A stretch of DNA of 64,000 bases from positions 992,001 to 1,056,000 of the forward strand of contig NZ_KI912270.1 in the NCBI RefSeq assembly GCF_000243415.2. The letters run 5' to 3'. Source of the stretch: Mycolicibacterium tusciae JS617. GTDB lineage: Bacteria; Actinomycetota; Actinomycetes; Mycobacteriales; Mycobacteriaceae. Position 1 is the first letter of the stretch, and each line of letters begins with the position of its first letter. Below, one piece after another: positions 1 to 6,628 of this stretch. The position numbers and the translations under genes were made by a program. The notes below the pieces were generated by a model. That model saw only the letters and a program-made list of their open reading frames with translations. It was not told the origin of the DNA and did no database searches.

Positions 1-27
1 CGCAGTACGCGCGGGGGCGGTGGTCAT
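1..27 (-). CDS. 5' end of a downstream gene, truncated by the window edge
   Basis: An ATG at 27-25 overlaps the TGA stop of the GntR regulator (24-26) in the TCATGA arrangement typical of translational coupling. Nine codons remain before the edge, reading MTTAPARTA. This is too little to name a product. The coupling suggests the gene shares an operon with the regulator. Confidence 0.4.
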
Positions 28-782
28 GACGGATCCTTCAGGTCATCGAGGGCGGTCAAGAGCGCTGTGGTTGCGGGCTCGAGAAGGTCATGCGCGGCTT
101 GTCTGGCCCGTTGGGGATCGCCCGCGGTGACCGCATCGGCCAGTTCGCGGTACGCCAGGGGGCGGCCCACCTCGTCGGCCATCACCGCGGCAAGGGCAGG
201 TAGCGCCGGCTCGTAGGTCGCCCGCAACGTGTTGTACATCAGCCGGAACGCAATGGAATCCGCGCCGTCGACAATGTGGTCCCAGAACGTGAGGGCGCTG
301 CGCTGTCGTTCGACGGGATCGTTCTCGCCGGCCAAGGTGCGCACTGCGTCATCGAGGATTCCGGCCAGTTGCGGATCACGACGTTGGGCGGCGAGCTCGG
401 CGACTTTGGGTCCGTTGTGCAGCCGCGTCTCCAGGATGCTGCGGACCACTGACACGTCGAGTTCGCCTGCACGAATGAGCAGGCGGGGGAGTAGATCGAG
501 ACCCGCGTGCCGACGGAAATCACGCACCGTGGTGGCGTCGCCCTGGCGCACGTCGACCAAGCCCGCAGCAGTAAGGCGCTTGAGGGCCTCGCGCACAGCG
601 GGTCGCGATACGCCGAGCACCTCGGCGAGTCTGCGTTCACTGGGCAGCGATTCACCGGGCCGCATCTCGCCACTGAGCACCTCGGCGACAATCTGCTCGA
701 ACACGTCTTCGGGCACCGAACGGCGGTTCACCGGTTTGAGGGCCATGCTGTCCACAGTGCCTGGCGATTGGCCAGAGGTCAA
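24..782 (-). CDS. GntR-family (FadR/FCD subfamily) transcriptional regulator
   Basis: A 252-residue DNA-binding regulator. Residues about 20-85 form the GntR winged helix, with the usual [20 protein letters not shown] recognition core. Residues about 100-235 are a mostly helical FCD ligand-binding domain. Proteins of this family usually repress genes for organic-acid or fatty-acid metabolism and are released by a metabolite. The ATG at 782 sits two bases from a TGGT-N3-ACCA dyad, so the real start may be the in-frame ATG at 746 (MALKPVNRR), which leaves the dyad in a promoter position. The stop overlaps the start of a truncated downstream gene. The ligand cannot be told from sequence. Confidence 0.85.
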   Translation of the reverse strand: MTSGQSPGTVDSMALKPVNRRSVPEDVFEQIVAEVLSGEMRPGESLPSERRLAEVLGVSRPAVREALKRLTAAGLVDVRQGDATTVRDFRRHAGLDLLPRLLIRAGELDVSVVRSILETRLHNGPKVAELAAQRRDPQLAGILDDAVRTLAGENDPVERQRSALTFWDHIVDGADSIAFRLMYNTLRATYEPALPALAAVMADEVGRPLAYRELADAVTAGDPQRARQAAHDLLEPATTALLTALDDLKDPS

Positions 783-783
783 G

Positions 784-794
784 TGGTAAGACCA
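784..794. promoter_or_regulatory. FadR-type operator TGGT-N3-ACCA
   Basis: The sequence TGGTAAGACCA is a dyad matching the TGGTnnnACCA pattern recognised by many FCD-type GntR regulators. It lies immediately upstream of the GntR gene, so autoregulation is the simplest reading. There is no divergent gene here: the neighbour ends at 800. Confidence 0.55.
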
Positions 795-799
795 GTTGA

Positions 800-1174
800 T
801 TAACCTGCGGCGAGGCGTTCTTTCATCGCTTCGGCCAGCGCAAGCATGGCCTGCATCGGCCGCACCATGACGGTGAACTCCTCGATCGCACCGTCGGAGT
901 CGAAGGAGATGAAGTCGCAGCCCTGGAGCTGTTTGTCGCCCACTCTGGCCTCGAACACCAGCGCATGATCACGAGCGCCGTCAGCGCCGATCTCACGCAC
1001 ATAGCGGAAGTCCTCGAACACGTCCATGACGGCGCCCAGGATCTGCCGAAGTGCCTCGCGCCCCTCGTATGGCGTGAAGACGACAGGGCTGCGAAAGACG
1101 ACGTCTTCTCGAAGGAGGGCGACGGCGGCGTCCAGGTCGCGGGCTTCGATCGCCGTGCGGAAGGGGTGCACCAC
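800..1174 (-). CDS. SnoaL-like / NTF2-fold protein
   Basis: A 124-residue single-domain protein with the SnoaL-like pattern: an N-terminal helix ([20 protein letters not shown]), then [14 protein letters not shown], and strands ending in the EFTVMVRPM segment. Such cone-shaped NTF2 folds bind small hydrophobic ligands and may be enzymes or binding proteins. The gene starts two bases after the stop of the LpqH-like lipoprotein gene, so the two are probably co-transcribed. The catalytic role is unknown. Confidence 0.75.
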   Translation of the reverse strand: MVHPFRTAIEARDLDAAVALLREDVVFRSPVVFTPYEGREALRQILGAVMDVFEDFRYVREIGADGARDHALVFEARVGDKQLQGCDFISFDSDGAIEEFTVMVRPMQAMLALAEAMKERLAAG

Positions 1175-1176
1175 GG

Positions 1177-1596
1177 TCAGCAGTTGGCTTCGATGTGAAA
1201 CTTCGCCGTCACGGCATTGCTCGGGTTGTCCTTGAACGACCCGTCGGCCGAACCGTCGATCGTGAATTTCCCGCCGCTGCCGGTCACTTCGGCTTCGCCG
1301 ATGCGGCCCTGCCAGAAGGTGCCCGTGAAGCCGCCGATATCGCGGAAATCGACCGACTGAACCGAGACCTCGCCGTCGGTGTTCAGGAACGCCGTCAACG
1401 TCGTCGGCTCACCGGGGGTCTTGATGTTCCACATCCACCCGGTCTGTGAGCACACCACGGGATGCGCATCACCGGTGCTCTTGCCATCGATGGTCACCTT
1501 CGCGGTCGTGCCACCGAGAGCGGCCGGCGGCGTCGAGCAGCCGGCGGCGGCAGCGGCAAGCGTGACTGCGACTGTCGCGACGAGACGATTGTCCAT
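1177..1596 (-). CDS. LpqH (19 kDa antigen)-family lipoprotein
   Basis: A 139-residue exported lipoprotein. The signal peptide ends in a lipobox A-A-G-C with the lipidated cysteine at residue 20. The mature part shows the family pattern: TTAKVTIDGK, a Cys in VVCSQTG, repeated short beta strands and a terminal Cys (HIEANC), so a disulfide between the two later cysteines is likely. Mycobacteria carry several paralogues of this surface lipoprotein family, and the sequence does not show which one this is. It is the first gene of a probable two-gene unit with the SnoaL-like protein. Confidence 0.85.
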   Translation of the reverse strand: MDNRLVATVAVTLAAAAAGCSTPPAALGGTTAKVTIDGKSTGDAHPVVCSQTGWMWNIKTPGEPTTLTAFLNTDGEVSVQSVDFRDIGGFTGTFWQGRIGEAEVTGSGGKFTIDGSADGSFKDNPSNAVTAKFHIEANC

Positions 1597-1638
1597 GTCG
1601 GGTCACTCTATTGCGGTTGACGGCCCACCATGTGCATT

Positions 1639-2415
1639 TCACCGGAGCGCGGCGGCGGTCACCTCGTCGGCGGGCAGAAACGCCTCGATGGACAGTTCGG
1701 CGGCAGTGAGGTCGATCGCTGTGCCGAACGTCGTCACGGTTGACAGGAACGTCAGCAGCTGGCCCTGTGGGGTGTAAAGCTCCAGTGGGACCGCAACGCC
1801 GCCGAGATCGCGGGTCTCGTCGAATCCGCCTGGAAACGACTCGATCTCGGCCAACAACGCTGACAGTTCGTCCGACCCGCTCACCGCGGCTTCTCGGCGC
1901 AGTCTCTCGACGACATGGTGTCGCCACTGCGCGAGGTTGCGAATCCGCGGTGCCAGCCCCTCCGGATGCAACGAGATACGAAGTGCATTTGGCCGCTCGA
2001 GAAGACTCGGCGCGACGCCCTCCAAGAGCACTCCGGCGCCCGCGTTGGCGTGCACGATCTGCCAACCCCGGTCCACCACCACACAGGGAAACGGGTTGTA
2101 TGCACTGAGCACGCGTTCGATACCGTCGCGTACGGCGGCCATCTCCGGATCGTCCAGCGACCGCTCGCTGTACATCGGGGCGAGCCCAGCGGCCATCAAC
2201 AACTGGTTCTGTTCGCGAAGAGGGACATTGAGCACCTCGGCGAGCCGCAACACCATGGCCCGACTCGGACTGGACCGGCCGGTCTCGATGAAGCTCACGT
2301 GGCGGGCCGAGACGTCAGCCTCGATCGCCAGGTCCAATTGGCTCAGCCGACGACGCTGTCGCCAGTCGCGCATCATCGTGCCGAAGGGCGGAGACTGCAC
2401 ATGGGCGGTGGTCAC
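1639..2415 (-). CDS. XRE-family regulator with MmyB-like ligand-binding domain
   Basis: A 258-residue regulator. Residues about 10-75 are a lambda-repressor-type helix-turn-helix (WRQRRRLSQLDLAIEADVSA, then RHVSFIETGRSSPSRAMVLR). Residues about 100-258 match the MmyB-like domain, a PAS-like fold found in actinobacterial XRE regulators that may bind fatty acids. It is divergent from a small membrane protein across a 111-bp spacer with GTAAT/ATTAC half-sites. The likely targets are itself and that neighbour. Confidence 0.85.
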   Translation of the reverse strand: MTTAHVQSPPFGTMMRDWRQRRRLSQLDLAIEADVSARHVSFIETGRSSPSRAMVLRLAEVLNVPLREQNQLLMAAGLAPMYSERSLDDPEMAAVRDGIERVLSAYNPFPCVVVDRGWQIVHANAGAGVLLEGVAPSLLERPNALRISLHPEGLAPRIRNLAQWRHHVVERLRREAAVSGSDELSALLAEIESFPGGFDETRDLGGVAVPLELYTPQGQLLTFLSTVTTFGTAIDLTAAELSIEAFLPADEVTAAALR

Positions 2416-2450
2416 GGGGCCTAGTGTCGCGCAGTTATGCGCTCGCGGCC

Positions 2451-2481
2451 ATTACGCGTCAGGTAATTGCGGCACTTACCT
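2451..2481. promoter_or_regulatory. Inverted GTAA half-sites between divergent genes
   Basis: ATTAC (2451-2455), GTAAT (2463-2467) and TTACCT (2476-2481) are arranged so that AGGTAA-N9-TTACCT forms a perfect 6+6 dyad at 2461-2481, with a second overlapping dyad ATTAC-N7-GTAAT. The position between the XRE gene and the divergent small membrane protein makes it the best operator candidate for that regulator. No binding consensus is known to me. Confidence 0.4.
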
Positions 2482-2526
2482 CGTCGCGGCACGGTGGGTG
2501 GTGACCGTCGAGCAGAGGAGACCACC

Positions 2527-2826
2527 ATGCGGACCACAGCACCCGCCGACCGGCCGATACCGCGCTGGCTGCACTTCGTACTGATCTCCGACCGGGCCGG
2601 TTCGTCGTGGTACATCGGTACCGGATTCTTCTTCGCGCCGCTGCTGGTGCTGCTGTCGCCATGGCCGACCGTCACCGCCGTCGCGTGGGTCGTCATCGGG
2701 CTCGCGGGCCTGTGGCTCGGCGTGCTCGGTATCGCCATGGCGATCGGACTCGCCATAGCCATGCGGTCGAATATCGAGATCGGAGAGGACTACTGGCGCT
2801 CGTTGGTCGACTATCCGGTCAGGTAG
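2527..2826 (+). CDS. Small two-TM membrane protein
   Basis: A 99-residue protein starting at the ATG preceded by GCAGAGGAG. An upstream in-frame ATG at 2467 lacks a comparable ribosome site. The N-terminal third is polar, and residues about 29-45 and 50-78 are hydrophobic and likely span the membrane. The acidic tail contains EIGEDYWRSLVDYP. It resembles conserved mycobacterial hypothetical proteins, and no function is assignable. Its 3' end overlaps the convergent P450 gene by eight bases. It is divergent from the XRE regulator, which may control it. Confidence 0.65.
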   Translation: MRTTAPADRPIPRWLHFVLISDRAGSSWYIGTGFFFAPLLVLLSPWPTVTAVAWVVIGLAGLWLGVLGIAMAIGLAIAMRSNIEIGEDYWRSLVDYPVR

Positions 2827-4063
2827 CGCCTGCGCCGGTGTAGTCGACCTGCCAATGTTTGATGCCGTTGAGCCAGCCCGACCGTAGCCTCTCTGGCTTG
2901 GAAATGGGGGTGAGGTTGGGCATCTCGTCGGCGATCGCGTTGAAGATCAGATCGATCGTCATCCTGGCCAGGTTCGCGCCGATGCAGTAGTGGGCTCCCG
3001 TGCCGCCAAACCCCACGTGCGGGTTGGGATCTCGCAAGATGTTGAAGGTATAGGGGTCGTCGAATACTTCCTCGTCGAAGTTGGCCGAACGGTAGAACAT
3101 CACCACCCGGTCGTCCTTCTTGATCTCGACGCCGCTCAGTTCGGTGTCCTCCAGTGCGGTGCGCTGGAAGGAGGTGACCGGCGTTGCCCAGCGGACGATT
3201 TCGTCCGCGGCAGTCGCGGGCCGTTCCCGCTTGAAAAGTTCCCACTGGTCGGGGAATTCGGTGAACGCCATCATGCCCTGGGTGATCGAGTTGCGGGTGG
3301 TCTCGTTGCCCGCCACCGCCAGCAGGATCACGAAGAAGCCGAATTCGTCGTCGGTGAGCTTGTGGCCCTCGACATCGGCCTGCACCAGCTTGGTGACGAG
3401 GTCGTCGCCGGGGTTCTTGCCGCGCTCGGCGGCCATCTGCATGCCGTACATGATCAGTTCGACCGATGCGGCCGTCGGATCGTTCCTGCCGTACTCAGGG
3501 TCCTGGTCGCCGACCATCTGGTTCGACCACTCGAACAGCTTCATGCGGTCTTCCTGGGGGACACCCATCAGCCCGGCGATCGCCTGCAGCGGAAGCTCAC
3601 AGGACACCTGCTCGACGAAATCACCGGAACCCTCGGCCACGGCCCGCTTGGCGATGTCGCGCGCCCGGAGGCGGAGCTCCTCACGCAGTGACTCGATGGC
3701 CCGCGGAGTGAATGCGCGCGAGATGATCTTGCGCAGGTGGGTGTGATGTGGCGCGTCCTGGTTGAGCAGCACGACCTTGCCCGCCTCCAACGATGCGGGA
3801 TCGGCCTCGTCGCGGTAGCGCGGTAGCGCGGTCTTCTTGTTACTGGAGAACACGTCGCTGCGCCGCGATACCTCCTTGACGTCCTTGTGCTTGGTGACCA
3901 CCCAGTAGCCGGTATCGCCGAACGCGAGGTTGCCCCGCTCCTGTTCCTGCCACCAGATCGGAGCCACCTTCCGCAGATGGGCGAGCTCGTCGATCGGCAG
4001 CCGCTCCGCGTAGATGTCGGGATCGGTGAAGTCGAATCCGGGCGGAAGATTCGGAGTTGGCAT
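2819..4063 (-). CDS. cyp125: Cytochrome P450, CYP125 family (steroid C26/27 monooxygenase-like)
   Basis: A 414-residue P450 very close to M. tuberculosis CYP125 (Rv3545c), which oxidises the terminal carbon of the cholesterol or cholest-4-en-3-one side chain. Visible family features are the N-terminal LPPGFDFTDPDIYAERLP, the I-helix AGNETTRNSITQGMM, and the heme loop FGGTGAHYCIGANLAR with proximal Cys360. The C-terminal segment RLRSGWLNGIKHWQVDYTG is also characteristic. No kstD, hsaC or other cholesterol-ring genes surround it, so it is probably a paralogue outside the main cholesterol locus. A KstR-like box lies about 95 bp upstream. Exact substrate range is inference. Confidence 0.9.
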   Translation of the reverse strand: MPTPNLPPGFDFTDPDIYAERLPIDELAHLRKVAPIWWQEQERGNLAFGDTGYWVVTKHKDVKEVSRRSDVFSSNKKTALPRYRDEADPASLEAGKVVLLNQDAPHHTHLRKIISRAFTPRAIESLREELRLRARDIAKRAVAEGSGDFVEQVSCELPLQAIAGLMGVPQEDRMKLFEWSNQMVGDQDPEYGRNDPTAASVELIMYGMQMAAERGKNPGDDLVTKLVQADVEGHKLTDDEFGFFVILLAVAGNETTRNSITQGMMAFTEFPDQWELFKRERPATAADEIVRWATPVTSFQRTALEDTELSGVEIKKDDRVVMFYRSANFDEEVFDDPYTFNILRDPNPHVGFGGTGAHYCIGANLARMTIDLIFNAIADEMPNLTPISKPERLRSGWLNGIKHWQVDYTGAGAT

Positions 4064-4156
4064 CGATGCACCCCTCGTATGACGTGGCGTAGTGGCGGTA
4101 ATTCATTGCTACACCACAGATGGGGCCCGCTGCGGGCGGTTACAGATACTCCGAAG

Positions 4157-4170
4157 TAGAACGTGTTCCC
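4157..4170. promoter_or_regulatory. KstR-like operator (one mismatch) upstream of the P450
   Basis: TAGAACGTGTTCCC fits the KstR consensus TnnAACnnGTTnnA except for the last base. It contains the perfect palindrome GAACGTGTTC-type core shared with the site at 10839. It lies between the P450 and the divergent proline-rich gene. KstR is the TetR-type repressor of cholesterol catabolism in mycobacteria. The match to a steroid hydroxylase promoter supports the assignment. Confidence 0.55.
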
Positions 4171-4286
4171 GCTCGGGCCGGTTCTTCTACCGGTTGTTCA
4201 CTTGGGAATCAGGTGTAACAATTTTGGCGATCGAACTGAAGCATTCAGTAGACCGGGTTCGGGTCGGCATGCGGAAGGGGGCTCGA

Positions 4287-4847
4287 GTGGTCTTCGACAT
4301 CTTCGACATCGAGGTGAAGGCGGCCACGGTGGCTGCCGCCGGCCTGGGAGCACTCGTCGCGCTCGTTTCGGGGGCGACGATGGCCCATGCTGATCCGGAC
4401 GTTCCCGCTCCGCCCCCGCCACCAGCGCTGGTCGCACCTGCGGTCCCGAATCCCGCACCGGTTGCCGCCGCTCCGGCCGCACCCGGTGAGGCCGTGCCGA
4501 TGGCCGCCGACGCCGCGAGTCCCGCCGACGGCGTCCCGCATCTCGTGAGCCCGGAGAACCTGCCGCCCGGCACGAGCATCACCCCGGTCGGCCCGCAGCA
4601 GAGCAATGGCGGGTCCTATCTGCGTGAACTGTGGCACGCCGTCCAAACGCAAGAGGTCAGCGGTAAGGACGCGCTGCTCCTGCTGACGCAACGGCCACTG
4701 AACGCCAACGCCACACCGCCGCCCGGACTCGCGGCCAATCCGCAGCCGATGCCTGCCGCAGCACCGCCGCCTCCTGGTGATCCGCTACAGCAGGCCGCTG
4801 CGCCGGCGCCTCCCATTGCTGCACCTATACCGCCGCCCGCCGGCTAG
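4287..4847 (+). CDS. Secreted proline/alanine-rich protein
   Basis: About 186 residues. The best start is the GTG at 4287, six bases after GGAAGGGGG. An ATG at 4269 and longer starts have no ribosome site. Residues about 8-35 form an exported signal (hydrophobic AAGLGALVALVSGATMAHA) with an AHA-D cleavage site. The mature chain is rich in Pro and Ala, with a more ordered middle (GGSYLRELWHAVQTQEVSGK). It resembles mycobacterial exported Pro-rich proteins of unknown role. The 3' end overlaps the convergent gene by 23 bases. Confidence 0.7.
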   Translation: MVFDIFDIEVKAATVAAAGLGALVALVSGATMAHADPDVPAPPPPPALVAPAVPNPAPVAAAPAAPGEAVPMAADAASPADGVPHLVSPENLPPGTSITPVGPQQSNGGSYLRELWHAVQTQEVSGKDALLLLTQRPLNANATPPPGLAANPQPMPAAAPPPPGDPLQQAAAPAPPIAAPIPPPAG

Positions 4848-5325
4848 CCATCTCGAGGATCGAGCGCACCGTTCGCACATGCGCGGCCTCGATCGATGAC
4901 CACAGACCGCGAGCGATCGAATTGTCGTAGCGGACAAGCGTGGCGAACAGTAGTCCATTCTCCTGGCGCCGCAGCAGCAGCTCACCCGGCATGCCGATGC
5001 GCGAGTCAGCGCCGAGCAGCACGAAGTCGGCATCCGTCGCGCGGATCTGCCACCCGAGCACCGACCGGTCGGAGCCGGGAAGGCTGACCTTCAGTCCGAT
5101 CGCCGACCACGCGGAGAGCAGGCGCAGCCGGACGCTGGCCGGTGCGTCTTCCAGGATCACCCGCATCCACTGTTCGGCCAGACGACTGCGCGGCGCACCG
5201 ACGTGGACGACGAACGCGTCCCCGTAGTCGATGCGGCCGAGCAGGCTCGACGACATGGTGACAGCGTCCGGCGTGATCTGCCGGACTCGGGCTTGGGCGG
5301 CTTCGGCGGCTTCGGTGTTGGTCAT
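4825..5325 (-). CDS. Conserved hypothetical protein
   Basis: A 166-residue soluble protein without signal or membrane segments. It is a mixed alpha/beta chain (GRIDYGDAFVVHVG, GLKVSLPGSDRSVLGWQI, LLRRQENGLLFATLVRYDN) that reads like a START/SRPBCC-type or DUF2867-like domain. I do not recognise it firmly. It starts two bases after the stop of the DUF2867 gene and shares its promoter, hence probably the TetR control at 5940. Pairing with DUF2867 suggests a joint role in binding or transforming a small ligand. Confidence 0.6.
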   Translation of the reverse strand: MTNTEAAEAAQARVRQITPDAVTMSSSLLGRIDYGDAFVVHVGAPRSRLAEQWMRVILEDAPASVRLRLLSAWSAIGLKVSLPGSDRSVLGWQIRATDADFVLLGADSRIGMPGELLLRRQENGLLFATLVRYDNSIARGLWSSIEAAHVRTVRSILEMASRRAAV

Positions 5326-5327
5326 CG

Positions 5328-5942
5328 CTACCTTCCTTCTGTTTGTGTCGGTGCGTTTAGCTGGTCCCGCCAGGCTCGACCGATGTCGCGCATCATCAGC
5401 GGGTAGACGATCAAGTGGCGAAACGGAGCGATCGCCGCCATATAGGCGACACCGAGTGCGCCGTTGGGTCGGACGAGAACCGCCATCTGTCCACGGAATG
5501 CTCCGGCGCCGTCGGGCACCCAGCCGACATGCAAAACCCCGTGCACCGTCTGATTGGCGATCTCCATCGCGAACTCATCGTCGGTCAGGTACAGCGGGCT
5601 GAATGGAGATCCGTCTCTCGCGAAATCGTTTGGGGTGTGGCGCAAGTCGTCGTCAAGCCGGTCTCGCAACGTCTCGACGCGTACACCCAAACCCGTGTCG
5701 GGTCGGTCGAGACCGAGTGCCCGACCGAGGGTCCACCGAATGGCGAACAGGGCCCGCACGACGGGAGAGGACTGTCCCGGATCGAACGTCGACCATAGGT
5801 CGGCCAGTTGTGCGAAGTCGCCTTCGCCGCCGGGTGTCGGTAATGCCCATACATCGAGGACCCGAAAGTCCTTGGTGAGGTCGTGGATTCGCCACGGCCG
5901 CTTAGTGTGTTCGCTCTTGTCGAGAGGCGCGGAACCAAACAT
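5328..5942 (-). CDS. DUF2867-domain protein
   Basis: A 204-residue protein with the DUF2867 pattern: an N-terminal HTKRPWRIHDL and DVWALPTPGG block, a central GVRVETLRDRL segment, and a C-terminal block around VAYMAAIAPFRHLIVYPLMM. The family is of unknown function and often sits beside TetR regulators. The annotated ATG (5942-5940) lies inside a 16-bp perfect palindrome. The transcript is therefore either leaderless or starts at a later codon, and the divergent TetR protein probably represses directly at this start. It is co-transcribed with the following 166-residue gene. Confidence 0.75.
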   Translation of the reverse strand: MFGSAPLDKSEHTKRPWRIHDLTKDFRVLDVWALPTPGGEGDFAQLADLWSTFDPGQSSPVVRALFAIRWTLGRALGLDRPDTGLGVRVETLRDRLDDDLRHTPNDFARDGSPFSPLYLTDDEFAMEIANQTVHGVLHVGWVPDGAGAFRGQMAVLVRPNGALGVAYMAAIAPFRHLIVYPLMMRDIGRAWRDQLNAPTQTEGR

Positions 5943-5955
5943 ACAGTACTGTATG
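5940..5955. promoter_or_regulatory. 16-bp perfect palindrome, TetR operator candidate
   Basis: CATACAGTACTGTATG is a perfect palindrome between the divergent DUF2867 gene and the TetR gene. It covers the ATG of the former and lies 47 bp before the start of the latter. Its length and symmetry are typical of TetR-family operators, and the local regulator is the obvious ligand-responsive binder. Confidence 0.7.
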
Positions 5956-6001
5956 CTTGGTAGCCTGCGTTCGTCAACCCCGTCGACTCACCTGGAGGAT
6001 C

Positions 6002-6550
6002 ATGGTCGCCCAGACCCGCACGCCACGTGGCACGTGGATCGAGGCCGGCTTGGAAGCCCTTGCGGCGGGTGGACCTGACGCGGTGCGGGTGGACCTTCTA
6101 GCGAAGGCCCTCGACGTCACCCGCGGCGGCTTCTACCACCACTTCGAGAACAGGGGAGTATTTCTCGACGCGCTACTCGAGGAATGGGAGCACCGCAGCA
6201 CCGACGAGGTTCTCGACCGAGTGGAGGCCGAAGGCGGAGACGCCAGGGCGAAGGTGCGCAAGGCGGGCGTGCTCACCTTCTCCAAAGAACTACTGCCCGT
6301 TGACCTCGCGGTGCGCGACTGGGCACGCCGCGACAAGTCGGTCGCCAGACGCCTGCGGCGCGTCGACAACCGGCGAATGGATTACCTGCGCGCCCTGATC
6401 GGCACCTTCAGCGATGACGCCGATGATGTCGAGGCGCGTGCCATGCTCGCCTTTTCACTGGCGATCGCCAACCACTTCATCGCCGCCGACCATGGGGCAA
6501 GCAGTCGGCGCCAGGTGCTTGAACGAGCTACCGGACTCCTGTTGGCCTAG
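6002..6550 (+). CDS. TetR-family transcriptional regulator
   Basis: A 182-residue regulator. The ATG at 6002 is chosen because GGAGG lies four bases upstream. Residues about 10-55 form the TetR helix-turn-helix, ending in the diagnostic GGFYHHFENRGVFLDALL. The remainder is an all-helical ligand-binding and dimerisation domain. It is divergent from the DUF2867 operon, with the palindrome at 5940-5955 between them, so it probably represses that operon and itself. The inducer is unknown. Confidence 0.85.
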   Translation: MVAQTRTPRGTWIEAGLEALAAGGPDAVRVDLLAKALDVTRGGFYHHFENRGVFLDALLEEWEHRSTDEVLDRVEAEGGDARAKVRKAGVLTFSKELLPVDLAVRDWARRDKSVARRLRRVDNRRMDYLRALIGTFSDDADDVEARAMLAFSLAIANHFIAADHGASSRRQVLERATGLLLA

Positions 6551-6561
6551 GGGCCGAGTCG

Positions 6562-6618
6562 CGAAACTGAACTTATGTATGCGATTTCGTCAGATATTCG
6601 AGCACAACTTCAGTTTCG
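6562..6618. terminator. Inverted repeat between convergent genes
   Basis: CGAAACTGAA (6562-6571) and TTCAGTTTCG (6609-6618) form a perfect 10-bp dyad around a 37-base loop, between the TetR stop at 6550 and the oxidoreductase stop at 6629. The position suits a bidirectional terminator, though the loop is long and there is no strong U-tract. Confidence 0.35.
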
Positions 6619-6628
6619 AAGCGCTCGA

